A stretch of 64,000 nucleotides of DNA from Rufibacter psychrotolerans (GCF_016924645.1 NZ_JAFFJV010000015.1:1-64000), one strand, 5' to 3'; shown: positions 15,704 through 25,189, numbered from the stretch's first letter. Translations and numbers: made by a program. The notes: a model not told the origin generated them from the sequence alone.

Positions 15704-15805
15704 GCCCCGGACACCCTGCGCAGGACCAGACGCGAGGCAACCCGCAAGCCCTGTGGGGAGTACACCGTCAAAATTCCACTATCTTCGGGTCTACAAATTT
15801 ACTTT

Positions 15806-17497
15806 ATGAGCAAAATATACCGTCTGCTGCTGGGCCTTACCCTTGTGACCGGCCCGGCCCTGGCGCAGGATGCCACCGTACCCCTTAACCAGGATGTATA
15901 CCGGGTCATTGACCGATACCATATCAAGCACAACCCCGAGGACCTGCACACCTCGTTCAGACCGTTCGGCCGGGCGCGGGTGGCCCGATTGGCCGAGGAG
16001 GCCCGCCAGGAAGCGATGAACGGCTCCCCCACCGATGCCTACAACGTCAATTACCTGCTCAACGACAACTGGAACTACACCCGGTACGCCCGCGAAAACG
16101 AGAGCCAGCGGTCACTGGGCCCGTTCTTCCGCAATAAAACCGACTTGTACCACCACGAAAGCCCTGAGTTTACCCTGCGCGTGAACCCGGTGCTGGGCCT
16201 GCAGGCGGGCAAAGACACCGAGACCGACGGCTTGCGCTACCTCAACACCCGCGGCCTGCAGGTAGAAGGCTCTCTGGACGGCAAGCTGGGCTTTTACACC
16301 TTTCTGGCCGACAACCAGGCCAAGCTCCCCGGCTACGTGAACGAGCGCGTGTCGCGCGACAACATTGTGCCGCATGAAGCCTACTGGAAAACCTTCGGCA
16401 CGGGCGGGTACGACTTTTTCTCGGCCCGGGGTTACATCAACTACGCGGCCACCAAGCACATTAGCGTCATGCTGGGCCACGACCGCAACTTCATCGGCAC
16501 CGGGTACCGGTCCATGATCTTATCAGATTACGCAGCGCCTTACTTCTTCCTCAAGCTGCAGACCCAGGTCTGGAAACTGCAGTACACCAACCTCTACGCC
16601 GAGCTCACCCAGGACTTTGAGCGCGTTGACCAGCTCTACGACAAGAAGTACATGACGCTGCACCACCTCAGCGTGAACATCTTGCCCAACCTGAACGTGG
16701 GCGTGTTTGAGTCGGTGATCTTCGGGCGTGACCATGGCCGGTTTGAGCTGCAGTACCTAAACCCGGTAATCTTTTACCGCAGCATTGAGCAGGGCCTGGG
16801 CTCAGAAGACAACGCTTTGCTGGGTGCCGATTTCAAGTGGAACATCAGGAACCGGGTGCAGCTCTACGGCCAGGTGGTGCTGGATGAGTTCCTGATCAGT
16901 GAGCTGCGGGCCGGCAACGGCTGGTGGGGCAACAAATTCGCCCTCCAGGGCGGAGCCAAGTACATTGATGCCTTCGGGGTGTCTAACCTGGACCTGCAGG
17001 GCGAACTCAACCTGGCCCGGCCGTTCACCTACCAGCACGAAGACGCCTCTAAAAACTACCAGCATTACCTGCAGCCCCTGGCCCACCCCATGGGCGCCAA
17101 CCTGGCCGAGGCCGTGGCCATTGTGCGCTACCAGCCCCTGCCCAAACTCACGCTTACCGCCAAGGCCATTGCCACCCGCTACGGCCAGGACCCCGAGCCC
17201 ACCGTTAACCCCAATGACCCCGAAGGCGGTTTCATCCAGTACAACTACGGCGGCAACGTGTTAAAGCCCTACACCACGCGCCCAGGCAATTACGGTTTCC
17301 AGATTGGCGACGGCATTACCACCAACCAGCTGTACGGCGAGGCTACCGCCTCTTTCCAGTTACGCTACAACATGTTCCTGGACCTTACCCAGGTCCTGCG
17401 CCGCGCCGACGCCGAGGACAACCGCCTGGACCGGAACACCGCTTTCACGGCAGTGTCTTTCCGGTGGAACATTCCGCAGCGCACGCATGCCTTTTAG
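15806..17497 (+). CDS. Capsule assembly Wzi-like outer-membrane protein
   Basis: A 563-residue exported protein with signal peptide 1-20 (cleavage after ALA-Q). The body is rich in alternating aromatic/polar strands that suggest an outer-membrane beta-barrel. The segment GHDRNFIGTGYRSMILSDYA followed by PYFFLKLQTQVWKLQYTNLY resembles the Wzi-like proteins of Bacteroidota (PF14052), which are associated with attaching surface polysaccharide. Strand-ended FRWNIPQRTHAF lies at the C-terminus. It is a family-level call from pattern; no polysaccharide cluster adjoins it, though a lipid-exporter-like ABC protein and gmhA follow within 5 kb. Confidence 0.75.
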   Translation: MSKIYRLLLGLTLVTGPALAQDATVPLNQDVYRVIDRYHIKHNPEDLHTSFRPFGRARVARLAEEARQEAMNGSPTDAYNVNYLLNDNWNYTRYARENESQRSLGPFFRNKTDLYHHESPEFTLRVNPVLGLQAGKDTETDGLRYLNTRGLQVEGSLDGKLGFYTFLADNQAKLPGYVNERVSRDNIVPHEAYWKTFGTGGYDFFSARGYINYAATKHISVMLGHDRNFIGTGYRSMILSDYAAPYFFLKLQTQVWKLQYTNLYAELTQDFERVDQLYDKKYMTLHHLSVNILPNLNVGVFESVIFGRDHGRFELQYLNPVIFYRSIEQGLGSEDNALLGADFKWNIRNRVQLYGQVVLDEFLISELRAGNGWWGNKFALQGGAKYIDAFGVSNLDLQGELNLARPFTYQHEDASKNYQHYLQPLAHPMGANLAEAVAIVRYQPLPKLTLTAKAIATRYGQDPEPTVNPNDPEGGFIQYNYGGNVLKPYTTRPGNYGFQIGDGITTNQLYGEATASFQLRYNMFLDLTQVLRRADAEDNRLDRNTAFTAVSFRWNIPQRTHAF

Positions 17498-17534
17498 TGA
17501 CTGGCCAACCTCCAGGAAAACTGCGCCCTCAACC

Positions 17535-17759
17535 ATGGACCTGTTGGACAAAGGTTTTCAGGAAGCCATTCTTAGCAAACTGGAAGAGAGATTGCAGAGA
17601 AACCTGTCACGCTCAGAGCAGATTACTTTCTCCAAGAAAAGAACTTTGATGGCGTATGAGATGATCCTGGACCATATCTCAGATGACACCTTATCCAAAG
17701 AAGACATTGAAAAGTATGTACAGGCAGTGATTGATGAATTTCAGAATGACCACTTTTGA
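17535..17759 (+). CDS. Small acidic helical protein, unknown function
   Basis: A 74-residue protein starting MDLLDKGFQEAILSKLEERL and ending FQNDHF, predicted all-helical and acidic. No family is recognised. I set the start at the ATG at 17535, because the longer open frame before it is an out-of-frame shadow of the Wzi-like gene. It follows that gene by 37 bp and precedes a strong terminator, so the two may form one transcript. Confidence 0.7.
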   Translation: MDLLDKGFQEAILSKLEERLQRNLSRSEQITFSKKRTLMAYEMILDHISDDTLSKEDIEKYVQAVIDEFQNDHF

Positions 17760-17785
17760 ATTAGCTAGCCATAATAAGATCATCA

Positions 17786-17832
17786 GAAACAGCCGCGCCT
17801 CCTTCCACCACAGAAGGAGGCGCGGCTGTTTC
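17786..17832 (+). terminator. Terminator after the Wzi-like unit
   Basis: Perfect 19-bp stem GAAACAGCCGCGCCTCCTT with a 9-base loop, ending in TTTC; its right arm runs into the next palindromic repeat. Confidence 0.85.
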
Positions 17833-17863
17833 AGGGCTGTTTTTCAGAAATCTGGCCTGAAAC
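17828..17863. repeat. 36-bp palindromic repeat, copy 11
   Basis: GTTTCAGGGCTGTTTTT, CA, GAAATCTGGCCTGAAAC. It overlaps the terminator's right arm by 5 bp. Confidence 0.9.
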
Positions 17864-17903
17864 AGGCCCTTTTCACGGTATGCTGATTTAGAAAGCAAAG
17901 CCG

Positions 17904-17911
17904 TACCTTTG
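17904..17911 (+). promoter_or_regulatory. -7 box TACCTTTG for the ABC exporter
   Basis: Exact consensus ending 5 bp before the ATG at 17917; same spacing as at the DEAD-box helicase. Confidence 0.6.
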
Positions 17912-17916
17912 CGGCA

Positions 17917-19749
17917 ATGAAAACTTATTTCCGCATTCTAAATTTTGCGAGGCCGTTTAGTCAGTACGTTCCCTGGTACGCCATGGCAACGCTGCTGGCC
18001 ACCGTTTTCGGGGTGATGAACTTTGGCTTGCTGTCCCCTTTGCTGAAGGTGCTGTTCAGCCAGGACCAGGCCCTGAAATCCTCCCCCACGGCACCTCCTC
18101 CTTTTCAACTAAATCTGAGCTGGATCAGTGATTTCTTTTACTACCACGTAGGCCAGATCATTCAGGCCGAGGGTGCCATTGGCGCGCTGCGTTTCATCTG
18201 CATCATGCTCATCATCTCGGTGTTTCTGGCCAACGTATTCCGGTACATTGGTTTGCGCATAGAGGGTGTGGTGCGCGCCAGAGTAGTGAAAAACCTTAGA
18301 ATGCAGGTTTTTGAGCGCCTTACCCAATTGCAACTGGGCTATTTCTCCAATCAGCGCAAAGGCAACATCATGTCTACGCTCACCAATGACGTGCAGGAAG
18401 TGGAAAACTCGGTGGTAAGCACCCTCAATGTGCTCTTCCGGGAGCCTTTCCTCCTCATTGGCTACTTTGTGGTCTTGTTCTACATCTCGCCCAAGCTTAC
18501 GTTCTTCAGCCTCATTGTCCTGCCGGTTTCTGGGTTGGTGATCTCCACTATCTCCAAAAAACTGAAGCGGCAGTCGTCGCAGGGGCAAGATGCGCTGGGC
18601 TCTATCCTGAGCATCATTGACGAGACCCTCACCGGCCTGCGCGTGGTCAAGGGCTTTAACGCCCAGCCGTACGTGTTGGGCAAGTTCAGGCAAAGCAACA
18701 GCCTGTACGCGCGCATTATCACGTCTATGAACAATAAACGCAGCCTGGCCTCGCCGTTCTCTGAGTTTATGGGGGTGTCTGTGGTGGCGGGTATTCTGTT
18801 CTACGGCGGTTCTTTGGTGCTGCGTGGCGAGTCTGACCTGGGCGGCGAAGATCTCATTGCGTTTCTGGCCTTGTTTTCGCAGGTTCTGGTGCCGGTAAAA
18901 GCCATCTCCAACGCGTTCAGCAACATTCAGCGCGGGCTGGTTTCGGGGGAGCGGGTGCTTACCCTGATTGATACCCAACCCCAGATCAGAGACAAAGCCG
19001 ATGCGAAGACGTTGCCGACCTTCACCCACGAGATTGAGTTCAAGAACGTAGGTTTCCGCTACGCCGATGACCCTATTCTGCATAACATCAACCTGACCAT
19101 TCCCAAAGGCAAGACCATCGCGCTGGTGGGCCCATCCGGTGGCGGAAAATCTACCCTGGCCGATCTTCTGCCGCGTTTCTATGACCCCACCGAAGGCTCC
19201 ATCAGCATAGACGGGCAAGACCTGCGCGATTGCTCCCTGCACTCCATAAGAGAGCAGATGGGCATTGTAACGCAGGAATCCATCCTGTTCAATGATACCA
19301 TTTTCAACAACATCGCCTTCAATAAAACCGATGCCACCGAGGCCGAGGTGATGGCCGCCGCCAAAATCGCGAACGCGCATGACTTCATCATGCAGAGCCC
19401 AGACGGCTACCAGACCGTGATTGGCGACCGAGGCAGCAAGCTCTCTGGGGGGCAGCGCCAACGCCTGAGCATTGCCCGGGCCATTCTCAAGAACCCGCCC
19501 ATCCTCATCATGGACGAGGCCACCTCTGCCCTGGATACCGAGTCTGAGAAACTGGTGCAGGAAGCCCTCACCAACCTCATGAAGAACCGGACCTCTTTGG
19601 TCATTGCCCACCGCCTGAGCACCATTCAGCACGCCGACGAAATCATTGTGCTGCAGAAAGGCCGCATTGCAGAGAGAGGCACCCACAGCGAGCTGGTACA
19701 GCACGGCGGGGTGTATCACAAACTCACCCAGATGCAGCACACCTCTTAA
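17917..19749 (+). CDS. MsbA-like ABC transporter, fused permease-ATPase
   Basis: A 610-residue half-transporter that works as a homodimer in the inner membrane. The first about 330 residues carry six transmembrane helices (ABC_membrane type). The ATPase domain has Walker A GPSGGGKST near 407-415, a Q-loop, the signature LSGGQRQRLS, Walker B ILIMDEATSALD and the switch His in IAHRLST. The likely cargo is lipid A or another lipid, by resemblance to MsbA, but multidrug exporters look alike at this level. Confidence 0.9.
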   Translation: MKTYFRILNFARPFSQYVPWYAMATLLATVFGVMNFGLLSPLLKVLFSQDQALKSSPTAPPPFQLNLSWISDFFYYHVGQIIQAEGAIGALRFICIMLIISVFLANVFRYIGLRIEGVVRARVVKNLRMQVFERLTQLQLGYFSNQRKGNIMSTLTNDVQEVENSVVSTLNVLFREPFLLIGYFVVLFYISPKLTFFSLIVLPVSGLVISTISKKLKRQSSQGQDALGSILSIIDETLTGLRVVKGFNAQPYVLGKFRQSNSLYARIITSMNNKRSLASPFSEFMGVSVVAGILFYGGSLVLRGESDLGGEDLIAFLALFSQVLVPVKAISNAFSNIQRGLVSGERVLTLIDTQPQIRDKADAKTLPTFTHEIEFKNVGFRYADDPILHNINLTIPKGKTIALVGPSGGGKSTLADLLPRFYDPTEGSISIDGQDLRDCSLHSIREQMGIVTQESILFNDTIFNNIAFNKTDATEAEVMAAAKIANAHDFIMQSPDGYQTVIGDRGSKLSGGQRQRLSIARAILKNPPILIMDEATSALDTESEKLVQEALTNLMKNRTSLVIAHRLSTIQHADEIIVLQKGRIAERGTHSELVQHGGVYHKLTQMQHTS

Positions 19750-19765
19750 CCAGTTGCGTCTGCCA

Positions 19766-19821
19766 TTCGGAAGCCGTTTAGCGCCTGTTTCCAGGAAAAC
19801 AGGCGCTAAACGGCTTCCGAA
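19766..19821 (+). terminator. Perfect 25-bp hairpin built around a 36-bp repeat
   Basis: Outer stem TTCGGAAGCC and inner repeat arm GTTTAGCGCCTGTTT pair without mismatch around loop CCAGGA. It lies 16 bp after the ABC exporter stop and ends in ATTTTC. Confidence 0.85.
19776..19811. repeat. 36-bp palindromic repeat, copy 12
   Basis: GTTTAGCGCCTGTTTCC, AG, GAAAACAGGCGCTAAAC. Here the outer bases differ from the consensus but change on both arms together (AGCGCC/GGCGCT), keeping the stem perfect. Confidence 0.95.
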
Positions 19822-19834
19822 TTTTCAACCGTCC

Positions 19835-19996
19835 AACCCACCCCTGCCCCTCCCAGGAGGGGAGTTTTCATCTTCAGCCGCTTTCGCATGTAGCAGCGGT
19901 TCTACTATATGCGTATGTGAGTTTTGTCAGTCCCCTACTTTATTCTGTATCCTACAGTATCTGAAACTCCCCTCCTGGGAGGGGCAGGGGTGGGTT
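19835..19996. repeat. C/G-rich inverted repeat pair, copy 2
   Basis: Two 31-bp arms (19835-19865 and 19966-19996), reading AACCCACCCCTGCCCC and on, are exact reverse complements and enclose 100 bp with no gene. This and copy 12 account for most of the 378-bp gap 19750-20127. Confidence 0.9.
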
Positions 19997-20127
19997 GGCG
20001 CTAAACCAGAGAACAGTCCTCTTTTCAGAACTCCATTACTTCATCTTCGCTCGTTTTACAGCTATTTCCACGCATTTGCGTACAGATAAATATTAAACAT
20101 TCTTAATGTTTCTAGACCTGTACCGCT

Positions 20128-20622
20128 ATGGAGACTTTGAAAAAAGCTGTCAATATCCTGGTGATGGTGTACCTGCTCATCGCCTTTCTGTTCTTACTGC
20201 GCATCTTGAGCGTCTCTAAATTTGTGATGCTCTTTGACTTAGCCACCCACGCCGACTTCTACAACCGGTTGCTTTGGGTCGGGGCCGTGTTGCTGCTGGC
20301 AGAACTCTTGGTAGAAAACGCGTATATTGCCCTCCTGAAACGAGATCTGGACCGCGAGCGCCGGCAACACACCGATCTGAAAGCGAAACACACCGAGTGG
20401 AAAGCCCGGCATTATGACCAGCAGATAAAAGCCGCCGGTGCCCCGCTTATTCCTGAGCCTGCCCCGGCAAGCTCTTCGCCTGGCAGTTCGCAGCCTTCTT
20501 CTCGTTCAGGTTCAGGTGACCTGCGGGACCAGGCCCCTATCATTACGCCGGCACCCATTCCGCCCACCTTGAACCCAGACGAAAACCCCAATTTACCGCC
20601 GGCAGACCACCGGCCTTTATAA
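20128..20622 (+). CDS. Two-helix membrane protein with coiled coil and proline-rich tail
   Basis: A 164-residue protein of unknown family. Transmembrane segments lie at about 8-28 ([20 protein letters not shown]) and 49-70 ([20 protein letters not shown]). A charged helix follows ([17 protein letters not shown], about 72-100), then a Ser/Pro-rich, probably disordered tail ([20 protein letters not shown]). It is four bases upstream of gmhA and likely co-transcribed with it. Confidence 0.7.
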   Translation: METLKKAVNILVMVYLLIAFLFLLRILSVSKFVMLFDLATHADFYNRLLWVGAVLLLAELLVENAYIALLKRDLDRERRQHTDLKAKHTEWKARHYDQQIKAAGAPLIPEPAPASSSPGSSQPSSRSGSGDLRDQAPIITPAPIPPTLNPDENPNLPPADHRPL

Positions 20623-20626
20623 GCAC

Positions 20627-21211
20627 ATGACTACCTCACCCGCCGCCCTTATTCTGCAGGAACTGCAACAAGCCCAACAAGTCCTTTCTGATTTTCTGGC
20701 CCAGCCTGCCACCATTACCTCTATTGAAGAAGCAGCGCAGCTGATGGCCAACAGCCTGAAAAACGGCGGCAAGATTCTTTCCTGCGGCAACGGAGGCTCT
20801 ATGTGTGACGCCATGCATTTTGCCGAGGAACTCACCGGCCGCTACCGCGATGACCGTGCGCCCATGGCCGCCATTGCCATTGCAGACGCCAGCCACATGA
20901 GCTGCGTCTCCAATGATTACGGCTACGATCACGTGTTCTCCCGCTACGTGCAGGCCCTGGTACGGCCCGGCGACGTGTTGTTGGGCATCAGCACCAGCGG
21001 CAACTCGGCCAACGTGCTCAAAGCCGCCGAAGCCACCAAAGCCAACGGCGGTCTGGTAGTCACGCTCACCGGCAAAGACGGCGGCAAACTGGCTCCCCTG
21101 AGCGATGTGGAAATCAGGGTTCCGCACTTCGGCTACGCCGATCGTATCCAGGAAATCCACATCAAAGTCATCCACATCTTAATTCTGCTGCTGGAGAAAC
21201 ACATGGCGTAG
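20627..21211 (+). CDS. gmhA: Phosphoheptose isomerase (sedoheptulose-7-phosphate isomerase)
   Basis: A 194-residue SIS-domain enzyme that converts sedoheptulose 7-phosphate to heptose 7-phosphate for LPS core or surface glycans. The sugar-phosphate loops [18 protein letters not shown] and [12 protein letters not shown] are intact, as are the C-terminal [13 protein letters not shown] helix and its metal-site residues. The length matches GmhA (about 190-195). The stop codon lies inside a 36-bp palindromic repeat (21205-21240). No other heptose gene is adjacent. Confidence 0.92.
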   Translation: MTTSPAALILQELQQAQQVLSDFLAQPATITSIEEAAQLMANSLKNGGKILSCGNGGSMCDAMHFAEELTGRYRDDRAPMAAIAIADASHMSCVSNDYGYDHVFSRYVQALVRPGDVLLGISTSGNSANVLKAAEATKANGGLVVTLTGKDGGKLAPLSDVEIRVPHFGYADRIQEIHIKVIHILILLLEKHMA

Positions 21212-21240
21212 GCCGCTTTTTAGAAAAAGGGCCCGGAAAC
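21205..21240. repeat. 36-bp palindromic repeat, copy 13, overlapping the gmhA stop
   Basis: GGCGTAGGCCGCTTTTT, AG, AAAAAGGGCCCGGAAAC. The TAG of gmhA is bases 5-7 of the repeat. Confidence 0.65.
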
Positions 21241-21326
21241 GGAGAAAGCACCGGAACGGCCCGCGCGTGCCTGGTCTGGCAAAGGCCCCCAAAAAGATTC
21301 TGCCCCCTCTGGAATGCGGGCCTGCC

Positions 21327-21362
21327 GCTTTTAACCTGTTTTTCTGGAACTGGCCCCAAAAC
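21327..21362. repeat. 36-bp palindromic repeat, copy 14
   Basis: GCTTTTAACCTGTTTTT, CT, GGAACTGGCCCCAAAAC. It lies within the open frame upstream of the YifB gene's chosen start. Confidence 0.7.
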
Positions 21363-21443
21363 AGGTTTGGGCCGGGCGGAATTTATTTGGCCGCGCTGCT
21401 GTTGGCTCCCTCAAGAAAATATAGTATTGTATTAAAATCATAT

Positions 21444-22982
21444 ATGCTTGTAAAAACCTACGGAAGCGCGGTACAGGGCGTGAATGCCTTTACCATTACC
21501 ATTGAAGTAAACGTTTCTCCGGGCACTAAGTATTTTCTGGTGGGTTTGCCAGACAACGCCATCAAAGAAAGTGAGCAGCGCATTGAATCTGCCCTAAAAC
21601 ACCACGGCTACCGCATGCCCCGGCAGAAGGTGGTCATTAACATGGCGCCCGCCGATGTGCGCAAAGAGGGCTCGGCCTACGACCTGCCCATTGCCATTGG
21701 CATCCTGGCCGCCTCTGACCAACTAATCACCGATAAGCTGGACCAGTACCTGATCATGGGCGAGCTGGCGCTGGACGGCGAACTCCGGCCCATCAAAGGG
21801 GTGCTGCCCATTGCCATCCAGGCCCGCAAGGAAGGCTACAAGGGGTTCATCTTACCCAAACAGAACGCCCAGGAAGCAGCCATTGTGAACAAACTGGACG
21901 TGATTGGCGTCTCAAACCTGAAAGAGGCCATTGATTTCCTGAGCAGCGACCTCCACATTGATCCGCTGGAAATAGATACCCGTGACGTGTTCCAGGCATC
22001 GGTGCACCAGTACTCGGCAGACTTTGCCGATGTGCAGGGCCAGGAGAACATTAAGCGCGCGCTGGAAATTGCGGCGGCCGGCGGCCATAACGTGATTATG
22101 ATCGGCCCGCCCGGGGCCGGCAAGACCATGCTGGCCAAGCGCCTGCCTTCCATTCTGCCGCCGCTCACTTTGCATGAGGCGCTGGAGACCACCAAAATCC
22201 ACTCGGTGGCCGGTAAACTGGGCGTGCAGAGTTCGCTCCTGGCGCAGCGGCCGTTCAGGGCTCCGCACCATACCATTTCAGACGTGGCGCTGGTGGGCGG
22301 CGGCGGCAATCCGCAGCCCGGCGAGATTTCCCTGGCTCATAACGGCGTGCTGTTCCTGGATGAGCTGCCCGAGTTCAAGCGCACGGTCTTGGAGGTGATG
22401 CGCCAGCCGCTGGAAGAACGCCGGGTCACCATCTCGCGCGCCAAGCTTACCATTGATTTCCCGGCCAACTTTATGCTGGTGGCCAGCATGAATCCGTGCC
22501 CCTGTGGCTTTTACAACGATCCCAACAAAGACTGCGTGTGCGGCCCCGGTGTGGTGCAGCGCTACCTCAACAAAGTAAGCGGCCCGCTCCTGGACCGGAT
22601 TGACCTGCACGTGGAGGTAACGCCGGTTTCTTTTGACCAGATGACCGAAACCCGTAAGGCGGAGACCAGCGAAGATATCAGGGAGCGGGTGGAGCGCGCC
22701 CGCCAATGGCAAGCCGACCGGTTCAAGGAGTTCCCCGAGATCCATTCCAACGCCATGATGCCCTCGCAGATGGTCAAAGACCTGTGCCGGATCAATGAAG
22801 CGGGCCGGTTGCTGCTGAAAGCCGCCATGGAGCGGCTGGGCCTTTCGGCCCGGGCGTATGACCGCATCCTGAAGGTGAGCCGCACCATTGCAGACCTATC
22901 CGGGTCTGAAGACATCAAAATAGAGCACCTGGCCGAGGCCATCCAGTACCGCAGCCTTGACCGCGAAGGTTGGGCCGGGTAA
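21444..22982 (+). CDS. YifB/ComM family Mg-chelatase-like AAA+ ATPase
   Basis: A 512-residue cytoplasmic protein. An N-terminal Lon-like ChlI domain (about 1-170, [16 protein letters not shown]) precedes the AAA+ module with Walker [17 protein letters not shown], Walker [11 protein letters not shown], and a Cys-rich [18 protein letters not shown] insert typical of YifB, then the C-terminal helical domain ([19 protein letters not shown]). In naturally competent bacteria ComM is a branch-migration helicase for integrating taken-up DNA. The 59 codons before 21444 are excluded because they hold a palindromic repeat and match no family. Confidence 0.93.
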   Translation: MLVKTYGSAVQGVNAFTITIEVNVSPGTKYFLVGLPDNAIKESEQRIESALKHHGYRMPRQKVVINMAPADVRKEGSAYDLPIAIGILAASDQLITDKLDQYLIMGELALDGELRPIKGVLPIAIQARKEGYKGFILPKQNAQEAAIVNKLDVIGVSNLKEAIDFLSSDLHIDPLEIDTRDVFQASVHQYSADFADVQGQENIKRALEIAAAGGHNVIMIGPPGAGKTMLAKRLPSILPPLTLHEALETTKIHSVAGKLGVQSSLLAQRPFRAPHHTISDVALVGGGGNPQPGEISLAHNGVLFLDELPEFKRTVLEVMRQPLEERRVTISRAKLTIDFPANFMLVASMNPCPCGFYNDPNKDCVCGPGVVQRYLNKVSGPLLDRIDLHVEVTPVSFDQMTETRKAETSEDIRERVERARQWQADRFKEFPEIHSNAMMPSQMVKDLCRINEAGRLLLKAAMERLGLSARAYDRILKVSRTIADLSGSEDIKIEHLAEAIQYRSLDREGWAG

Positions 22983-23011
22983 GGCCTTCTTCTCCACCAG
23001 TGTATTTTGCC

Positions 23012-23057
23012 GGCAGGTCGTTTTTCTCAGGAAAGGCGACCTGCCGTTCTTTTTTAC
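23012..23057 (+). terminator. Terminator of the YifB gene
   Basis: CGGCAGGTCG/CGACCTGCCG stem with a 16-base loop that resembles the core of the 36-bp repeat (TTTTTCTCAGGAAA), followed by TTCTTTTTT. Confidence 0.8.
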
Positions 23058-23357
23058 TTATTTCCTGGTAGCGGATAGGGGTAGGTTCCAATTTGCCTGT
23101 CTAGTAGGGGAAGGCTTTGGGTCTGGCGCTGCAGGCAACGTTGGCGCAGTACAGCAAAAGGCTCAGAATCAAGAAGAACAATAGAAAAGCAATATTTTAA
23201 CTAAAACCTGATGCTTATGCTTGGCACAGCCCTCTCTGCTTTGCTCCACCTTGGCCTGGACTTACTCACTTTTCGGTATAGCCCATCCCCTATATTATTA
23301 GTAACTAGCAGCACAAAAAACTAGAAAACACAACAACCAACCCTTAAACCCCAACTC
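23058..23357. other. Intergenic, no gene seen
   Basis: Three hundred bases upstream of the first beta-barrel gene. I see no supported frame, repeat family or strong promoter match. The composition turns AT-richer towards 23300, consistent with a leader/promoter region. Confidence 0.5.
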
Positions 23358-23975
23358 ATGAAAAAACTAGTATTCTTTATTGCCGCATTGTTCATGACCT
23401 ATTTTGCCCAAGCGCAGGGTGAAATTAAGGTAGGTATCAAAGCCGGAGGTAACTTCAGCAACTGGACTGGAGATGACGTAGAAGCCTTTGAAGAGCTATT
23501 TGACACCAAAATGGAATACAAATTCGGTTTCCATGCCGGTTTATTCGCTGACTATAGCTTCTCAGAGATGGTTTCTGTACGCCCTGAGCTATTGTACTCC
23601 CTGAAAGGCTGGAAAATGGAAGAAGAAGATGAAACGTTTAAAGTTAACCTCTCTTACATCGATGTTCCAATTTTAGCTCGTATCAAAGCTGGTGCTTTAT
23701 TCTTTGAGCTTGGCCCAACAGTTTCTTTCAATGTTGCCTCTAAGTATAAACTCACTGGCGGTGATGAAGATGAGGATGGTGATTTTAAAGATGTGTTTGG
23801 AGGAGATCCTGAAACAGTGGACATTGGATATGCTGCTGGTTTAGGCTATGAATTGCCAGTAGGTGTTGGAATTGGCCTGCGTTACAATGGCGGTCTTTCT
23901 AAAGTTGCTGAAGATGGCAAAGTTTACAACTCTAACTTCATGCTTTCTCTAAGCTATGCTTTTGGCGGAAGATAA
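23358..23975 (+). CDS. Outer-membrane beta-barrel protein, paralogue 1
   Basis: A 205-residue porin-like protein (OMP_b-brl_2/PorT-like). Signal peptide 1-19 ends ...TYFAQA-Q. The pattern IKAGGNFSNWTGDD, FHAGLFADYSFSEMVSVRPELLYSLKGW, FNYIDVPILARIKAG-like and ALFFELGPTVSFN recurs in the two genes that follow, at 24325 and 25347. This copy carries an acidic loop (GGDEDEDGDFKDVFGGDPE) absent from the others, and its codons are visibly AT-richer (TTA, GCT, GAA) than its neighbours'. Function unknown; such small barrels are abundant in the phylum. Confidence 0.85.
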   Translation: MKKLVFFIAALFMTYFAQAQGEIKVGIKAGGNFSNWTGDDVEAFEELFDTKMEYKFGFHAGLFADYSFSEMVSVRPELLYSLKGWKMEEEDETFKVNLSYIDVPILARIKAGALFFELGPTVSFNVASKYKLTGGDEDEDGDFKDVFGGDPETVDIGYAAGLGYELPVGVGIGLRYNGGLSKVAEDGKVYNSNFMLSLSYAFGGR

Positions 23976-23995
23976 TATCTAAACCCTTTACCACG

Positions 23996-24024
23996 AAAAG
24001 GGCTCCCATGGGAGCCCTTTTTTT
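23996..24024 (+). terminator. Terminator of beta-barrel paralogue 1
   Basis: AAAAGGGCTCCCA|TGGGAGCCCTTTT: a loopless 26-bp palindrome extended by Ts. Confidence 0.9.
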
Positions 24025-24324
24025 ATGCCCATCACGCAACCACCTCGGGTCATTGTGGTTCAGGATTAGCCCTACCAACAGAAAGCCCCTCTTCAATGCC
24101 TAATGCCTTAGCACATAAGAAGAAAAGCCTGCCTTAGAAAATTTCACTTTAGGCCCCGCTTCACTTCTATCGTCTGCAATTTGTCTTTTCAAATCTTGCT
24201 ATCTCTCCACCTACGCTGAAAAACAGGAGAAACCTGCCCAACATTTTTTATTTGAGCCGTATAAGGGAGGGTTTTACACGGGCTCACCTTTTTACAAAGC
24301 CCATTATCTTACTTACTTACCACT
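24025..24324. other. Intergenic, no gene seen
   Basis: Three hundred bases between paralogues 1 and 2. No repeat family, RNA gene or frame is supported; presumably the promoter and leader of paralogue 2. Confidence 0.5.
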
Positions 24325-24975
24325 ATGAAAAAGATTGTATTATTTGTAGCAGCCGTGCTTTCCTTCAGTTTTGCACAGGCCCAGAATGGTCCACGTTTCG
24401 GAATCAAGGCTGGTGCGAATTACTCCAACATCTCCGGAGACCTGGATAACCAGGACATCTACAAGAACAAATTCGGGTTTGTGGGAGGGATCACCTCTAA
24501 CTTTGACCTGAGCGGCGACGGTTTCCTGTCCCTTCAGCCAGAGCTTCTGTTTTCCCAGCGCGGCTACCAGTACCGCGACGAGGAATACCCTATAGGCAAC
24601 ACCACTTTCAAGAGCAAGGGAACCGTAAACTTCAATTACCTGGACCTGCCCGTTATGTTGCGGATTAACGCCGGCGGGCTGTTCTTTGAGGGCGGGCCAC
24701 AGGCTTCTTACCTGCTTGGCATCAAAGACAAGAGCGAAACCCAGCAAGGGAACAATGAGTTTGAGACCTCGCGCAGAATTGACAAAGACAATCTATCTGA
24801 GTTTGAGATTGGCTACGCCGCCGGTATTGGTTACCAGGCCCAGAACGGAATCAGCCTGGGGCTTCGGTACAACGGCAGCATCAACTCACTGGCCAAGGAA
24901 GACAATGACAACCTCACCAACGCCCGTCACTCAGCATTCCAGCTGACCCTGGGCTTCCTGTTCCCGAGCAGGTAA
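24325..24975 (+). CDS. Outer-membrane beta-barrel protein, paralogue 2
   Basis: A 216-residue porin-like protein with signal peptide 1-19 (SFAQA-Q). It shares with paralogue 3 the string FGIKAGANYSNISGDL, LLFSQRGYQYRDEE, FNYLDLPVMLRINAGGLFFE and GPQASYLLG, and ends in the aromatic/basic FLFPSR typical of barrel C-termini. It has its own terminator, so each paralogue seems to be a separate transcription unit. The function is unknown. Confidence 0.87.
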   Translation: MKKIVLFVAAVLSFSFAQAQNGPRFGIKAGANYSNISGDLDNQDIYKNKFGFVGGITSNFDLSGDGFLSLQPELLFSQRGYQYRDEEYPIGNTTFKSKGTVNFNYLDLPVMLRINAGGLFFEGGPQASYLLGIKDKSETQQGNNEFETSRRIDKDNLSEFEIGYAAGIGYQAQNGISLGLRYNGSINSLAKEDNDNLTNARHSAFQLTLGFLFPSR

Positions 24976-24987
24976 CAAGCGCATTTC

Positions 24988-25033
24988 AGCTAAAAAAACA
25001 GGGCCCACGCATGTGGGCCCTGTTTTTTTAGCT
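24988..25033 (+). terminator. Terminator of beta-barrel paralogue 2
   Basis: Perfect 21-bp stem AGCTAAAAAAACAGGGCCC... with loop GCAT. Confidence 0.92.
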
Positions 25034-25076
25034 TGAACCAGTTCAGAGCTTCCCCTCTTTCTATCTGTAGAACTAT

Positions 25077-25189
25077 CCCTGGTGCAAGCGTCCGCTGGTG
25101 CCGCCGTTTCAGGGCTACTTTTCAGATAACTGCCCAGAAATAGGGGGATCACGCTACGCGCAAGGCACCAACGGACGCTTGCGCCAGGG
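25077..25189. repeat. 26-bp inverted repeat enclosing a 36-bp palindrome
   Basis: Left arm 25077-25102 (CCCTGGTGCAAGCGTCC...) and right arm 25164-25189 (GGCACCAACGGACGCTTGCG...) match with two mismatches, both compatible with G-T pairing. The loop contains palindromic repeat copy 15. The core GCGTCCGCTGG resembles the inner arm of the element at 11606. This is most of the 371-bp gap 24976-25346. Confidence 0.85.
25106..25141. repeat. 36-bp palindromic repeat, copy 15
   Basis: GTTTCAGGGCTACTTTTCAG then ATAACTGCCCAGAAAT. It is nested in the loop of the larger inverted repeat. Confidence 0.75.

Noticed and set aside
15600..15740. N-terminal extension of the acetyltransferase
   Set aside because: It contains repeat copy 10 and Cys/Pro/Lys-rich sequence unlike the family.
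18109..19740. 543-codon minus-strand frame opposite the ABC exporter
   Set aside because: A shadow frame created by codon bias in GC-rich coding DNA; the plus strand has complete ABC motifs.
22957..23184. 75-codon frame after the YifB gene
   Set aside because: It overlaps the end of YifB and its terminator hairpin and has no start signals.
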